Virus record (IMG/VR): IMGVR_UViG_3300047299_000164
Span: 1-21,394 of that record
DNA length: 21,394 bases
Source: a virus
Reading direction: 5' to 3' (one strand)
In this document: piece by piece, positions 4,838 through 12,415 of the stretch
How positions within the stretch are numbered: the first letter of the stretch is position 1
How the letters are laid out: each line of letters begins with the position of its first letter
Notes under the pieces: generated by a model
What the model saw: the letters and a program-made list of their open reading frames with translations, nothing else
Database searches by the model: none
Told to the model about the DNA's origin: nothing
Program-made: the position numbers and the translations under genes

Positions 4838-5605
4838 ATGGGAATGGGAGGCGGAAGCGCCAAACCTTCTTTTACTTTCAACGACAAGGATGCCCTGGCC
4901 CTTAACCAACAGAATACCAAACAACTCCAGCAGTACCAACTACAGCGACAAAAAGCCGTAGCAGGACAGAATGCCAAAATGGCCCAACATTATGAAGGGG
5001 TTAACATGCTGGCTCAAGATAACCTGCTTCGCAACATGTCGATGTACACGAATGCCCTGGGTGGGTATCAGAATTCGCTTAACCAGAACACGGCTGATGC
5101 TCAGTCATTGATGAATGAACAGCAACAGTACTACAACTCTGTTTTGACGGGTCAACAACAGTACCAGAATCAGTTTGCTGGGTTGATGGGTCAGTACAAC
5201 CAGCAAGCCGCAGCCGACAATGCAGCCTATCAACAGCAGTACCTGAATCAGTTAGGTCAGTATAATCAGGACAACACAGCACAGCAGCAACAGTTCATGA
5301 GTAACTACTTGAACCAAATGAATGGGTACAACCAACAAAACATTGATGCCCAGCAGCGCTACCAGGAAGCTTACCAAAATCAGCGTCGTACCTTCCAGGG
5401 TATGAAGCAACAGACTGCAGCTAATCAAACTCAGATTGACCAACAAAACTCACAGCAGGGGTTAATGGCTTTGCTACAACAATGGCAGAATAACCCAACC
5501 TTCCAGGCTATGCAACACGCTGTGAATGGGAGTGTCCAGGCACAGATGAACCAGGGAAATCCTAACGTGATTTTCCCGAACAACAAAATGACAATTCGTA
5601 GGTAA
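4838..5605 (+). CDS. Gln/Asn-rich repeat protein, probable internal virion protein
   Basis: The 255-aa protein starts MGMGGGSAKPSFTF after a strong GAGGGGGG ribosome site. It is dominated by Gln, Asn, Tyr and Ala. About residues 95-175 contain tandem units of about 20 residues built on the pattern (Y/N)LNQ(L/M)xxYNQxN, predicting a long coiled coil or fibrous rod. Composition resembles the internal virion protein at 16142-17896, which suggests an ejection or core protein. A scaffold or fibre role is possible. In T7-like phages the known internal proteins lie after the tail tube genes, so the position before terminase is unusual. Confidence 0.6.
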   Translation: MGMGGGSAKPSFTFNDKDALALNQQNTKQLQQYQLQRQKAVAGQNAKMAQHYEGVNMLAQDNLLRNMSMYTNALGGYQNSLNQNTADAQSLMNEQQQYYNSVLTGQQQYQNQFAGLMGQYNQQAAADNAAYQQQYLNQLGQYNQDNTAQQQQFMSNYLNQMNGYNQQNIDAQQRYQEAYQNQRRTFQGMKQQTAANQTQIDQQNSQQGLMALLQQWQNNPTFQAMQHAVNGSVQAQMNQGNPNVIFPNNKMTIRR

Positions 5606-5614
5606 TTAAAAACC

Positions 5615-6130
5615 ATGCCAGCAAGAGCAATAGCTAAAATTTTTGATACCACAGAGAACCGATTGGCGGTGGCTCTCCAGAATGGGATGACTGAGCAGAT
5701 TTTGGTAGGGCGCGCACGGACAACTGCAGCATCCGCCGTAAACGTCAACTTTGAACCAGTCAATCACCCAGATTTCAACGGCACAACGGGTGGGCGAATC
5801 AAGATTCCTGAAGGAACCTCAGTAGCCTTCCGTGGGTTGGTCGTATGTGCTAATGCCACGGATGACCCGGCAACCTCCCTCAACTATGGTAACGCCTATG
5901 AGTTCAGTGGTGTTATTCGTAACCTGAATGGCGTTACTGCACTCCCGGTTGCGGGTGTAACGGTTACTGCCCTGGATACGACTGCTTCCCATGCACTACC
6001 AGCCGCTAACGTAGTTGTGACTGCCGATGACACCAACGACCTTCTCAACATTGCAGTGACGGGGGTTGCGGCCAAGACTCACTATTGGCGCGTTTTCTTG
6101 ACCATCAACTCAGTATCCTTCTTCGGTTAA
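5615..6130 (+). CDS. Beta-rich structural protein, possible head decoration or fibre-like
   Basis: The 171-aa product has a long run of short beta strands rich in Val, Thr and Ala. The C-terminal pattern VVVTADDTNDLLNIAVTG, followed by HYWRVFLTINSV, resembles the last strands of beta-sandwich domains seen at the ends of many phage fibre and decoration proteins. No signal peptide or enzyme motif is seen. It lies 9 nt after the Gln-rich gene and 3 nt before the terminase, so it is co-transcribed with virion genes. A capsid decoration protein or a fibre-associated knob is my inference. The ribosome site is weak (AGG about 12 nt upstream). Confidence 0.55.
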   Translation: MPARAIAKIFDTTENRLAVALQNGMTEQILVGRARTTAASAVNVNFEPVNHPDFNGTTGGRIKIPEGTSVAFRGLVVCANATDDPATSLNYGNAYEFSGVIRNLNGVTALPVAGVTVTALDTTASHALPAANVVVTADDTNDLLNIAVTGVAAKTHYWRVFLTINSVSFFG

Positions 6131-6133
6131 CCA

Positions 6134-7846
6134 ATGGACATAGCGCAGTTCAGCTACAAACGTAAGCAGGCAGCGCTACATAACTTCTTCGACTTCATCG
6201 ACCTTATCAGCTTCCGTGGTGGTCTTGAGAATTTCAAGGACTGTCATCGGGAGCTAATAAGGTTTATGGACAGGACCGGGGACATCAGTGAGGTGTGGCA
6301 GATTGGCACAACGCATGAGGTAATGCCTTATACCTACAGTGCGGGTAACCTCCGTAAACTAATCCTGATGCCCCGGGGTCACCTGAAATCGACTATCTGT
6401 TCTGTAGCATACGTCCTGTGGCGGATTTATAAAGACCCAAATGTCCGTATTGTGGTGGGTTCCGGGGTGTTATCTCTTTCGAAAGCTTTCATGAGAGAGG
6501 TCAGGAGCTACCTAGAAGACCCCGACTTAATCAAACACGTCTGGAACTCCAGGCCCCACATCCAAGGCCCCCTCATTCCAACCATGTCAGCAACGACTGG
6601 TGGGCGACGAAAGTCTCAGGCAGTAGAGGATGAAACAGATGCCGAAGACAAGAAGATTGTTTGGACCAACGATGCTATCCAGGTAATTCGTTCCAAGAAG
6701 ATGAAGGAACCTACCCTGATGGCTTGGTCGGTAGGCACCATGAGAACTGGTTTCCACTGTGATGTGGTTATTTTTGATGACATCGTTACCTTCGACAACG
6801 TTCGTTCACCACAACTAATCGAGACACTTCACGAGTGGGTTCGTGACATCAAATCAATTTTGGACCCCTACAATCCCGATACGGGGCTTGGTGGGGAAAC
6901 CATTGTTCTTGGTACACGGTATGCAGAGTCCGATTACTACGGGTTTATCTTGGAAGGCCTGCAGGATGTAGAATATGACATTCATTTCAGGAATATCTAT
7001 AAAAATGGAACAGACCCTGAGGGTGGTTACCTCTGGCCAGAGCGGTTCAACGAGCAGGTAGAGAAGGAGTTAAGGCTCGAACTCAAGATGAAGCGGTTCA
7101 CGTCCCAGTACCTGAACCGAATCCTTGATGAATCTGAGTGCTCGATGCACCCGGATAAGGTAACCCACTTGTATATGAAGCAGATTCAGAAGATTGTCAC
7201 TGGACTGGTTCATGTCAAGACAAGCCCCGAAGCCCCGACCATATATGTTCGACCTATTATCGTAATTGACCCTGCATTCGCTCAACACGAGGCAGCGGAC
7301 AATACGAGCATTCTGGTGGGTGGAATCGACAAAGACCGCAACATGTACGTTTTTGATGGTTACTATGGCAAATACACGATTAAAGGAATCATCGACCACA
7401 CCTATAAGCTTTGTGACCGCTGGCAAACCAAGATTGTCTGGGTTGAGGCAAACGGTACCCAAGTGGGACTACTCAACTCTTTTAAGGACTACTTCAAGCA
7501 ATACTATCCTGTTACACTCCGACCCTGGAACCCTAAAGGCATGGGAGAGAAAAAAGCGGCAATCAGTGCAGCGGTCGAGCCTTACGTTACCGATAATCGT
7601 TTATGGGTACGAGATGAATTGATGGCACGTCAACCAATACGTAACGAATTCCTCTACTTCCCAGCAGAGACGGTTCACGACGACTTCTTAGACACATTGA
7701 AAATGCTGGCACATTGCTGTGCTCCAACCTCAGGCCCCACAACCAAACAAAAGGGTAACCAAGTTCCGATGCATCAACGGATAAATCACAAGTATGGTGG
7801 TTACAGACTTTATGAACCAAGACCTTCAATTAGAAAGAATATTTGA
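6134..7846 (+). CDS. terL: Terminase large subunit
   Basis: This 570-aa packaging motor cuts concatemeric DNA and pumps it into the prohead through the portal using ATP. The ATPase half shows MPRGHLKST at residues 79-87 (Walker A, Lys85) and VVIFDDIV at about 211-218 (Walker B, Asp215-Asp216). The RNase H-like nuclease half shows IIVIDPAF with Asp379, WVEANG with Glu438, and a late acidic VHDDFLDTL motif. Length is close to T7 gp19. The gene begins 3 nt after the previous stop. A short HNH-like frame overlaps its last 35 bases. Confidence 0.95.
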   Translation: MDIAQFSYKRKQAALHNFFDFIDLISFRGGLENFKDCHRELIRFMDRTGDISEVWQIGTTHEVMPYTYSAGNLRKLILMPRGHLKSTICSVAYVLWRIYKDPNVRIVVGSGVLSLSKAFMREVRSYLEDPDLIKHVWNSRPHIQGPLIPTMSATTGGRRKSQAVEDETDAEDKKIVWTNDAIQVIRSKKMKEPTLMAWSVGTMRTGFHCDVVIFDDIVTFDNVRSPQLIETLHEWVRDIKSILDPYNPDTGLGGETIVLGTRYAESDYYGFILEGLQDVEYDIHFRNIYKNGTDPEGGYLWPERFNEQVEKELRLELKMKRFTSQYLNRILDESECSMHPDKVTHLYMKQIQKIVTGLVHVKTSPEAPTIYVRPIIVIDPAFAQHEAADNTSILVGGIDKDRNMYVFDGYYGKYTIKGIIDHTYKLCDRWQTKIVWVEANGTQVGLLNSFKDYFKQYYPVTLRPWNPKGMGEKKAAISAAVEPYVTDNRLWVRDELMARQPIRNEFLYFPAETVHDDFLDTLKMLAHCCAPTSGPTTKQKGNQVPMHQRINHKYGGYRLYEPRPSIRKNI

Positions 7847-7958
7847 CTACTTCATGGACCGTGTTGTAGTTAATCCTAGGGGATGTTGGGTTTGGCAGCA
7901 ATGTCTTGTAAATGGCTACGCGGTGGGCCGCTATGGTGTACAGTTAATGACCTTGTAA
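7812..7958 (+). pseudogene. HNH endonuclease N-terminal remnant (48 aa)
   Basis: A short frame starts at ATG 7812, overlapping the terminase end in another frame, and ends at TAA 7956-7958. It contains LERIFDYFMDRVVVNP, then RGCWVWQQCLVNGYAVGRYG. The arrangement NPxGCWxWxxxxxxGYxxxxYG is the conserved N-terminal hairpin of many phage HNH homing endonucleases. The catalytic His-Asn-His part that should follow is absent, because the frame stops 20 bases before the portal ATG. Most likely the rest of a homing endonuclease gene was deleted. A small functional peptide is possible but less likely. Confidence 0.55.
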
Positions 7959-7977
7959 AAGGAAGGACTTGGGCATA

Positions 7978-10026
7978 ATGCATGAAGACAACATGGGTCA
8001 GAAAATCCCCGCTGACTCTAATTTTTTAGTAACCAACACAGAGCTACCAGGTGAGGGGCTAGGGGATGGCCTCGACTTACAAGACGTTGCGAGTGAGGTA
8101 ACGCGACTCTTCCGGGACTACTCCCAGGTACGCCAAGACCTCGAAGATGATTGGCTCGATTGTTGGGCTCACTACTTCGGTAACGTCCGTTCCCAGACCC
8201 ACCTTAGGCAGGCAGCGGCCCGTATTGTTGGTGATGTCAACGACGACTGGCGACACAGGATATCGACCTCGAAAGCTTACGAGAATATCGAAACGATTTG
8301 TGGTTACTTCCAAAGTGCTTTTTTCCCGAATAAAGAATGGTTCAGTCTGACACCCACAGAACCGGGGTATGTCGAACTCGTTAAGCCCGTTGAGCGGTAT
8401 CTACAACAAAAACTAGAAGCTGCTCGATTTTCCTCTGTATGGGATATGTTCATTAGACAAGCGGTAATCCTAGGCACCAGTGCCATCGCCCTACCCTGGC
8501 GAGTAGAAACCGCGAAGCACAAGAAACGGGTGATGGTTAAAACCCCGGTCTTTGGTCAGTTCGGTGAAATCATTGATGAGCAACAACGCTTCGAAATCAA
8601 AGAAGAAGACAGATTAATCCACAACGGCCCTGACTTCGAAGTTCTCGACATGTTCGATTTCTTCCTCGACCCGATGGCCACTGACCCCAACAATGCCAAC
8701 GTTATTCGTCGTATGCGAAAAACGAAAGCTGAAGTGCTTCACTTAATAGAAGATGGTTACTACCCTTACGGTAGCAAATACTCGATTATCACATGTAAAG
8801 GAACCAGCACCCCTGACGTGTCGGAATCTCATAAAGACACTGTTAAGATGTTTGCGGGCCTTGAGTACAGACCTAACGAACAGATTGAGATACTCGAGTT
8901 TTGGGGAGATATCCAACTCCCAGGTAAAACCTACCATAATGTTGTGGTTACCATTACCGGGGGCAAAGTCCTTCGATTTGAATTAAACCCTTACTGGTAT
9001 GGTAAACCCTTCATGGTTGCAACGTATGTACCCGTGAATCGGTCGGTTTATGGGGTCGGGGCTTTGCAGCCTACCCTCGGACTACTGCATGAGATGAATA
9101 TCCTCACGAACCAACGCCTGGACAACCTTGAATTAGGGGTTGACCAGATGTGGACGATGATACCCGATGGGACATTGAGGAAAGAGGATATTTTCACAAA
9201 ACCCGGTCAAGTATTTGAGGTGAGTGACCACAATGCCTTACAACCAGTTGAAAGAGCTGATATTGGAAAGCTTACTATCACATATGAAGAGTCCAGCTTC
9301 CTCGAAACCAGAATTGATAAGGCTACAGGAACAGGGGCTTTTATCAGTGCAGGAGCTGGAAGAAGTGGAGAACGTGTTACAGCTACTGAAGTCCAGGCTC
9401 AAAGAGATGCTGGAGGAAATAGACTCGCATCTCGACATCAACATCTAGAAGAAGCCGTCCTTATCCCAACCCTCAGCAAGTTATACATTGGTTGCCAACA
9501 ATTCACCGAACATGATGAAGTAGTAAGGCTCCCGAGCCCACAACCCGGTGCTCACCTCTATGCCCAGGTAGGACCTAACGAACTCGTACACAACTTCCGG
9601 TTTAACGCTCAGGGTGCTACTCACATTGCAGATAAAGAGTTTGAGTTGCGCAAATGGCTCGATTTCTTACAGACTGTCGGTACCTCTCCCCAGATGGCAC
9701 CACAGATTAACTGGTCATTGTTACTTGAAAAGCTCGTCGGTAAATTCGGACTCGATGATGCCGAAGCACTTATCTTACCCCCAGCACCTCCCCCACAACC
9801 AATGATGCCTGAGGCTCCACCCCCTGACCCTCTACAGGAAGAGTTGATGGGTATGGGAGGGCAGGCAATGGTTGACATGTTCAAAGGGGAGCAGATGGCC
9901 GGGACAATGCCCGGAACGCTCGCGAACCTCTTCAACGAAAAAATGCTGAATGGTCAGGGTGACCCCAACAACCCTGCTCTTCAGGCTGGAATCCAGCAAA
10001 TGATGCAACAACAAGGTTTAGGTTGA
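7978..10026 (+). CDS. Portal (head-tail connector) protein
   Basis: The portal forms the dodecameric ring at the capsid vertex through which DNA enters and leaves, and on which the tail is built. The product is 682 aa from ATG 7978, which is preceded by GGAAGGA at workable spacing. A TTG at 7969 is in frame but too close to that site. Family-like features are YENIETICGYFQSAFFP in the N-terminal wing, the conserved core PVNRSVYGVGALQPTLGLLHEMN with NQRLDN, and the helix ERVTATEVQAQRDAGGNRL. The C-terminus is rich in Pro, Met and Gln (PPAPPPQPMMPEAPPP). It is longer than T7 gp8 (536 aa). Confidence 0.88.
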   Translation: MHEDNMGQKIPADSNFLVTNTELPGEGLGDGLDLQDVASEVTRLFRDYSQVRQDLEDDWLDCWAHYFGNVRSQTHLRQAAARIVGDVNDDWRHRISTSKAYENIETICGYFQSAFFPNKEWFSLTPTEPGYVELVKPVERYLQQKLEAARFSSVWDMFIRQAVILGTSAIALPWRVETAKHKKRVMVKTPVFGQFGEIIDEQQRFEIKEEDRLIHNGPDFEVLDMFDFFLDPMATDPNNANVIRRMRKTKAEVLHLIEDGYYPYGSKYSIITCKGTSTPDVSESHKDTVKMFAGLEYRPNEQIEILEFWGDIQLPGKTYHNVVVTITGGKVLRFELNPYWYGKPFMVATYVPVNRSVYGVGALQPTLGLLHEMNILTNQRLDNLELGVDQMWTMIPDGTLRKEDIFTKPGQVFEVSDHNALQPVERADIGKLTITYEESSFLETRIDKATGTGAFISAGAGRSGERVTATEVQAQRDAGGNRLASRHQHLEEAVLIPTLSKLYIGCQQFTEHDEVVRLPSPQPGAHLYAQVGPNELVHNFRFNAQGATHIADKEFELRKWLDFLQTVGTSPQMAPQINWSLLLEKLVGKFGLDDAEALILPPAPPPQPMMPEAPPPDPLQEELMGMGGQAMVDMFKGEQMAGTMPGTLANLFNEKMLNGQGDPNNPALQAGIQQMMQQQGLG

Positions 10027-10027
10027 T

Positions 10028-10759
10028 ATGTCACAAGCACAAATTGTAGACGATGGTGGTGTACTGCACACCAGTAATGCACAGTTACTTGGTATCAGTC
10101 ACCCAGCAGAAGAAGGGGCCTCGGTGGGAGCTCAACCCCCGGTAACCCAGGAATTGCAGTTATCCACTAATGGACAACAACAACAACAACAAAACCCCAA
10201 CAATGTAACACAACCGGAACAACAACTGCAGCTGACTCCTGAGCAAATGGCTCAAATGATGCAGCAACAACCACAGCAGATTGACTTCTCGAAGCTCGAT
10301 GACAACGGTAAAGCTTGGTGGAACCAATTCCAACAGTACACCGGATTCTCGCCTGAGCAGGTGATGAGCTTACCCCAACAGATTCAGCAGCTACAAAGTT
10401 TTGTTCATGCCCAACAACGGGAACAACAAGCACAGACACTACGGGCTGAATGGGGTAATGACTTCGACACAGTTATGCCACAAATCGCAGAACGTTTTCG
10501 GTCCCTCCCCCCACAGATGCAAGCTGCCCTAGATAACATTGACGGTGCTCGTTTGCTATATTCCCAAATTATGTCTGAGCGGCAGGCTCGGGTTCCAGGT
10601 GCACAACCACCACGATTCGACCGACCTACAACCCCGGCCCCCTCACGCAGCCAAGAGCCACAGTTTACAAAAGACCAGATTCGTAACATGAGCGACGCTG
10701 ATTATCAGAAAAATCAACAGCAGATTATGTACGCATATGCTAACGGCCTGGTACGGTAG
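10028..10759 (+). CDS. Capsid scaffolding protein
   Basis: This 243-aa protein sits exactly between portal and major capsid genes, the scaffold position in T7-like phages. It is acidic and very rich in Gln, Asn and Pro. A CAA run (10179-10192) encodes a Gln tract in the N-terminal third. The middle is helical (LTPEQMAQMMQQQPQQIDF), and the C-terminus is a helical, mixed-charge tail (FTKDQIRNMSDADYQK) of the kind scaffolds use to dock on the capsid shell. It starts 1 nt after the portal stop. Call based on position and composition. Confidence 0.75.
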   Translation: MSQAQIVDDGGVLHTSNAQLLGISHPAEEGASVGAQPPVTQELQLSTNGQQQQQQNPNNVTQPEQQLQLTPEQMAQMMQQQPQQIDFSKLDDNGKAWWNQFQQYTGFSPEQVMSLPQQIQQLQSFVHAQQREQQAQTLRAEWGNDFDTVMPQIAERFRSLPPQMQAALDNIDGARLLYSQIMSERQARVPGAQPPRFDRPTTPAPSRSQEPQFTKDQIRNMSDADYQKNQQQIMYAYANGLVR

Positions 10760-10768
10760 TAGCCCCCA

Positions 10769-10786
10769 CCTGTCCGGTAGGGCAGG
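10769..10786 (+). promoter_or_regulatory. Stem-loop upstream of the major capsid gene
   Basis: CCTGTCC pairs with GGGCAGG around a GGTA loop, seven pairs with one G-U. It is followed not by T's but by a CAA-rich leader reaching the capsid ATG. It may be an mRNA processing or stabilising site that lets the capsid message accumulate separately, like RNase III sites in T7. Confidence 0.4.
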
Positions 10787-10813
10787 GTTCACCAACACAA
10801 CAACAATAACACT

Positions 10814-11782
10814 ATGCTTCCAGCTCCTATGATTGGCTCAGCCGTTGGGTTGAGCAATGCCCAGAACTTCATTCCTGAGGTTTGGGTAGACGACATTTTG
10901 CGTTTCCGTGATAAGAAGCTGATGGCTTCTATGCTGTGCCGCAAGATTAACTTTTTGGGTAAAAAGAATGATACCCTCCACCTGCCTAAAATTGGTCGTC
11001 TGGGTGTGTACCCCCGACTTCCTGAAACTCCTGTCAATCTCCAGGCATTGAATGATGGTGAGTACACGATGGTGATTGATAAGGACGTTGAGTCGTCTTT
11101 TTCTATCGAAGATATCACCGAAATGCAAAGCAAGTACAATATCCGTGCTGAGTATACTCGTGAAGCAGCCTATGCCTTGGCTCGAGACATCGATAACCAG
11201 GTTCTGGGGATGCGTGCGGCTCTGAAGTTTTCTGGTCAAGAACTTGATACTGGTGCAACCATTGTCGAAGCGGACATTCTAGCTGCAAAAGAAGCACTTG
11301 ACGCTGCGGATGTCCCTGCCGAAGGTCGTAAGCTGTTGATTGCTCCCCAACAAGAATCCGACATCATGTCTCTGAACCGCTTCATCAGCCGGGACTACAT
11401 TGATGGGGGTTCCGTGATGCAGCGTGGTCGTATTATTGGCTCTATTTTTGGTGCCGATGTCCATGTGTCTACTCAAATTACCAAGAACTCACTGACTGGT
11501 TATGTCAACGGGTCCAACGGTATCGCAGCCCCTACCCCTGGGGTTTCTGGCTCTCCTTACCTTCCTACACAAGACTCCTTCACAGGCCTGAGTGTTACAG
11601 GCAACCGTTACTCTGCCCTCTACGTTCACCCTGATTGGTGCAACCTGGCAATGGCCCTAGAACCGCGTGTTACTGCGAGTTGGGAAAACCTCTACCAAAT
11701 GAATGTCATCGTATCACGTCAAGTATACGCGGTTAAAGGATACCGTCTCGACCACGGTTTCGTAATTACGACTACCAGCTAA
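10814..11782 (+). CDS. Major capsid protein
   Basis: The 322-aa protein has the look of an HK97-fold capsid subunit. The N-terminal arm (MLPAPMIGSAVGLSNAQNF) leads to the E-loop region with LHLPKIGRLGVY. The spine helix is about REAAYALARDIDNQVLGMRA. A P-domain with KLLIAPQQESDIMSLNRF and the A-domain strands YSALYVHPDWCNLAMALEP follow, and the protein ends in a beta strand (YRLDHGFVITTTS). It follows the scaffold gene and is followed by a strong terminator, as T7 gene 10 is. The leader is a CAA-rich, SD-poor sequence (10791-10813). Two cysteines are present. Confidence 0.88.
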   Translation: MLPAPMIGSAVGLSNAQNFIPEVWVDDILRFRDKKLMASMLCRKINFLGKKNDTLHLPKIGRLGVYPRLPETPVNLQALNDGEYTMVIDKDVESSFSIEDITEMQSKYNIRAEYTREAAYALARDIDNQVLGMRAALKFSGQELDTGATIVEADILAAKEALDAADVPAEGRKLLIAPQQESDIMSLNRFISRDYIDGGSVMQRGRIIGSIFGADVHVSTQITKNSLTGYVNGSNGIAAPTPGVSGSPYLPTQDSFTGLSVTGNRYSALYVHPDWCNLAMALEPRVTASWENLYQMNVIVSRQVYAVKGYRLDHGFVITTTS

Positions 11783-11813
11783 TTAGAAACAACAACAATC
11801 TAAACCTTCACAT

Positions 11814-11845
11814 AGGGGCTTGGGGGCAACCTCTAGCCCCTTTTT
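11814..11845 (+). terminator. Intrinsic terminator after the major capsid gene
   Basis: AGGGGCT (11814-11820) pairs with AGCCCCT (11835-11841) and is followed by TTTTT (11841-11845), then C and TTTT. It lies 32 nt after the capsid stop, the same place as the partial terminator T-phi in T7, and would give high capsid messages relative to tail genes. Confidence 0.85.
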
Positions 11846-11889
11846 CTTTTCCTGAGGGGGGAGAACGTACAACACAACGAGGCTACGCC

Positions 11890-12144
11890 ATGCTAAACAT
11901 GTACCGTAGAGTAGTTGGATGGCTTATCGCACGCCTGCTATTCATTTCAATTCAACTTACAACGCTCCAGGACCTCCCAAATGAACAACAGACCAACCAT
12001 CAAAGAGAGAGTACTAAACTGGATAATCCCGACTATTTTGACGGGGCTTATCGCAATCCTCGCCGGGGGAGTCCAAGTATCCCTAAGAACAAACCAACAA
12101 AACACCGAAGTTCTTCTTCAGGAGCTAAACAAGGTAAGAATTGA
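11890..12144 (+). CDS. Possible overlapping small membrane protein
   Basis: ATG 11890 has a good ribosome site, GAGG, at 7-nt spacing. The N-terminus MLNMYRRVVGWLIARLLFISIQL is a plausible membrane anchor. The rest overlaps the next gene in a different frame and is basic, Pro- and Ser-rich (NPRRGSPSIPKNKP), the kind of sequence out-of-frame reading can give by chance. Overlapping frames are common in spanin pairs (lambda Rz/Rz1), so this may be real. It could be translated mainly to couple expression of the gene at 11981. Confidence 0.4.
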   Translation: MLNMYRRVVGWLIARLLFISIQLTTLQDLPNEQQTNHQRESTKLDNPDYFDGAYRNPRRGSPSIPKNKPTKHRSSSSGAKQGKN

Positions 12145-12217
12145 ACGACAGCAGCTTAACGAACAGCTTTACCAAGAGAGAAAACGTAATGCAGACCGAC
12201 CACAACCAATTCGTTGA
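11981..12217 (+). CDS. Single-span coiled-coil membrane protein, i-spanin-like or holin-like
   Basis: I choose ATG 11981, with AGGA about 9 nt upstream. The 78-aa product has a short basic N-terminus (MNNRPTIKERVLN), one membrane segment at about residues 14-35 (WIIPTILTGLIAILAGGVQVSL), and then a coiled coil (about 38-72) ending basic. This is the plan of i-spanins such as Rz, which link inner and outer membranes at lysis. Small class II holins are another possibility. It overlaps the next gene's start by 29 nt. Confidence 0.6.
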   Translation: MNNRPTIKERVLNWIIPTILTGLIAILAGGVQVSLRTNQQNTEVLLQELNKVRIERQQLNEQLYQERKRNADRPQPIR

Positions 12218-12317
12218 CCTCCTACTTATATCCCTGGCAACCTACATATGGTTACGGTTTATTGTGACGCTCGTAGGACTACTCATACTACTACTTATTA
12301 TCGGATGTGACGAATGA
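12189..12317 (+). CDS. Tiny hydrophobic protein, lysis candidate
   Basis: A 42-codon frame starts at ATG 12189 inside the end of the previous gene and stops at TGA 12315-12317, overlapping the next ATG as ATGA. The peptide begins MQTDHNQFVDLLLISLATY and is almost all membrane segment (up to LLILLLIIGCDE). IIGC resembles a lipobox but sits at the very C-terminus, so lipid modification would leave only a few residues. It may be a small holin, antiholin or pore peptide. The evidence is the tight overlap chain and composition. Confidence 0.55.
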   Translation: MQTDHNQFVDLLLISLATYIWLRFIVTLVGLLILLLIIGCDE

Positions 12318-12415
12318 GCGCTAACACTGAGACACTGCTACTTGTTGCATACGGCTACTGGCTAATCTTAATTGCTGATTGGTTAGCCTTCCACTTATAC
12401 CAGGATGATGACTGA
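12314..12415 (+). CDS. Tiny membrane peptide (33 aa)
   Basis: ATG 12314 overlaps the previous stop (ATGA), and its own TGA at 12413-12415 shares a base with the ATG of tail tubular protein A (TGATG). The peptide has one membrane segment (TLLLVAYGYWLILIADWLAF) and an acidic tail (YQDDD). The unbroken overlap chain is the main support. It may be part of a lysis set, or a leader peptide coupling translation to the tail gene. Confidence 0.5.
   Translation: MSANTETLLLVAYGYWLILIADWLAFHLYQDDD

Noticed and set aside
9224-9448. A 74-codon + strand frame with coiled-coil-like composition inside the portal gene
   Set aside because: It lies wholly inside the portal frame, which keeps family-like sequence throughout (TATEVQAQRDAGGNRL). 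It has no ribosome site or other support.
10179-10192. CAA run in the scaffold gene as a regulatory repeat
   Set aside because: It lies in frame inside the scaffold gene and simply encodes a Gln tract.
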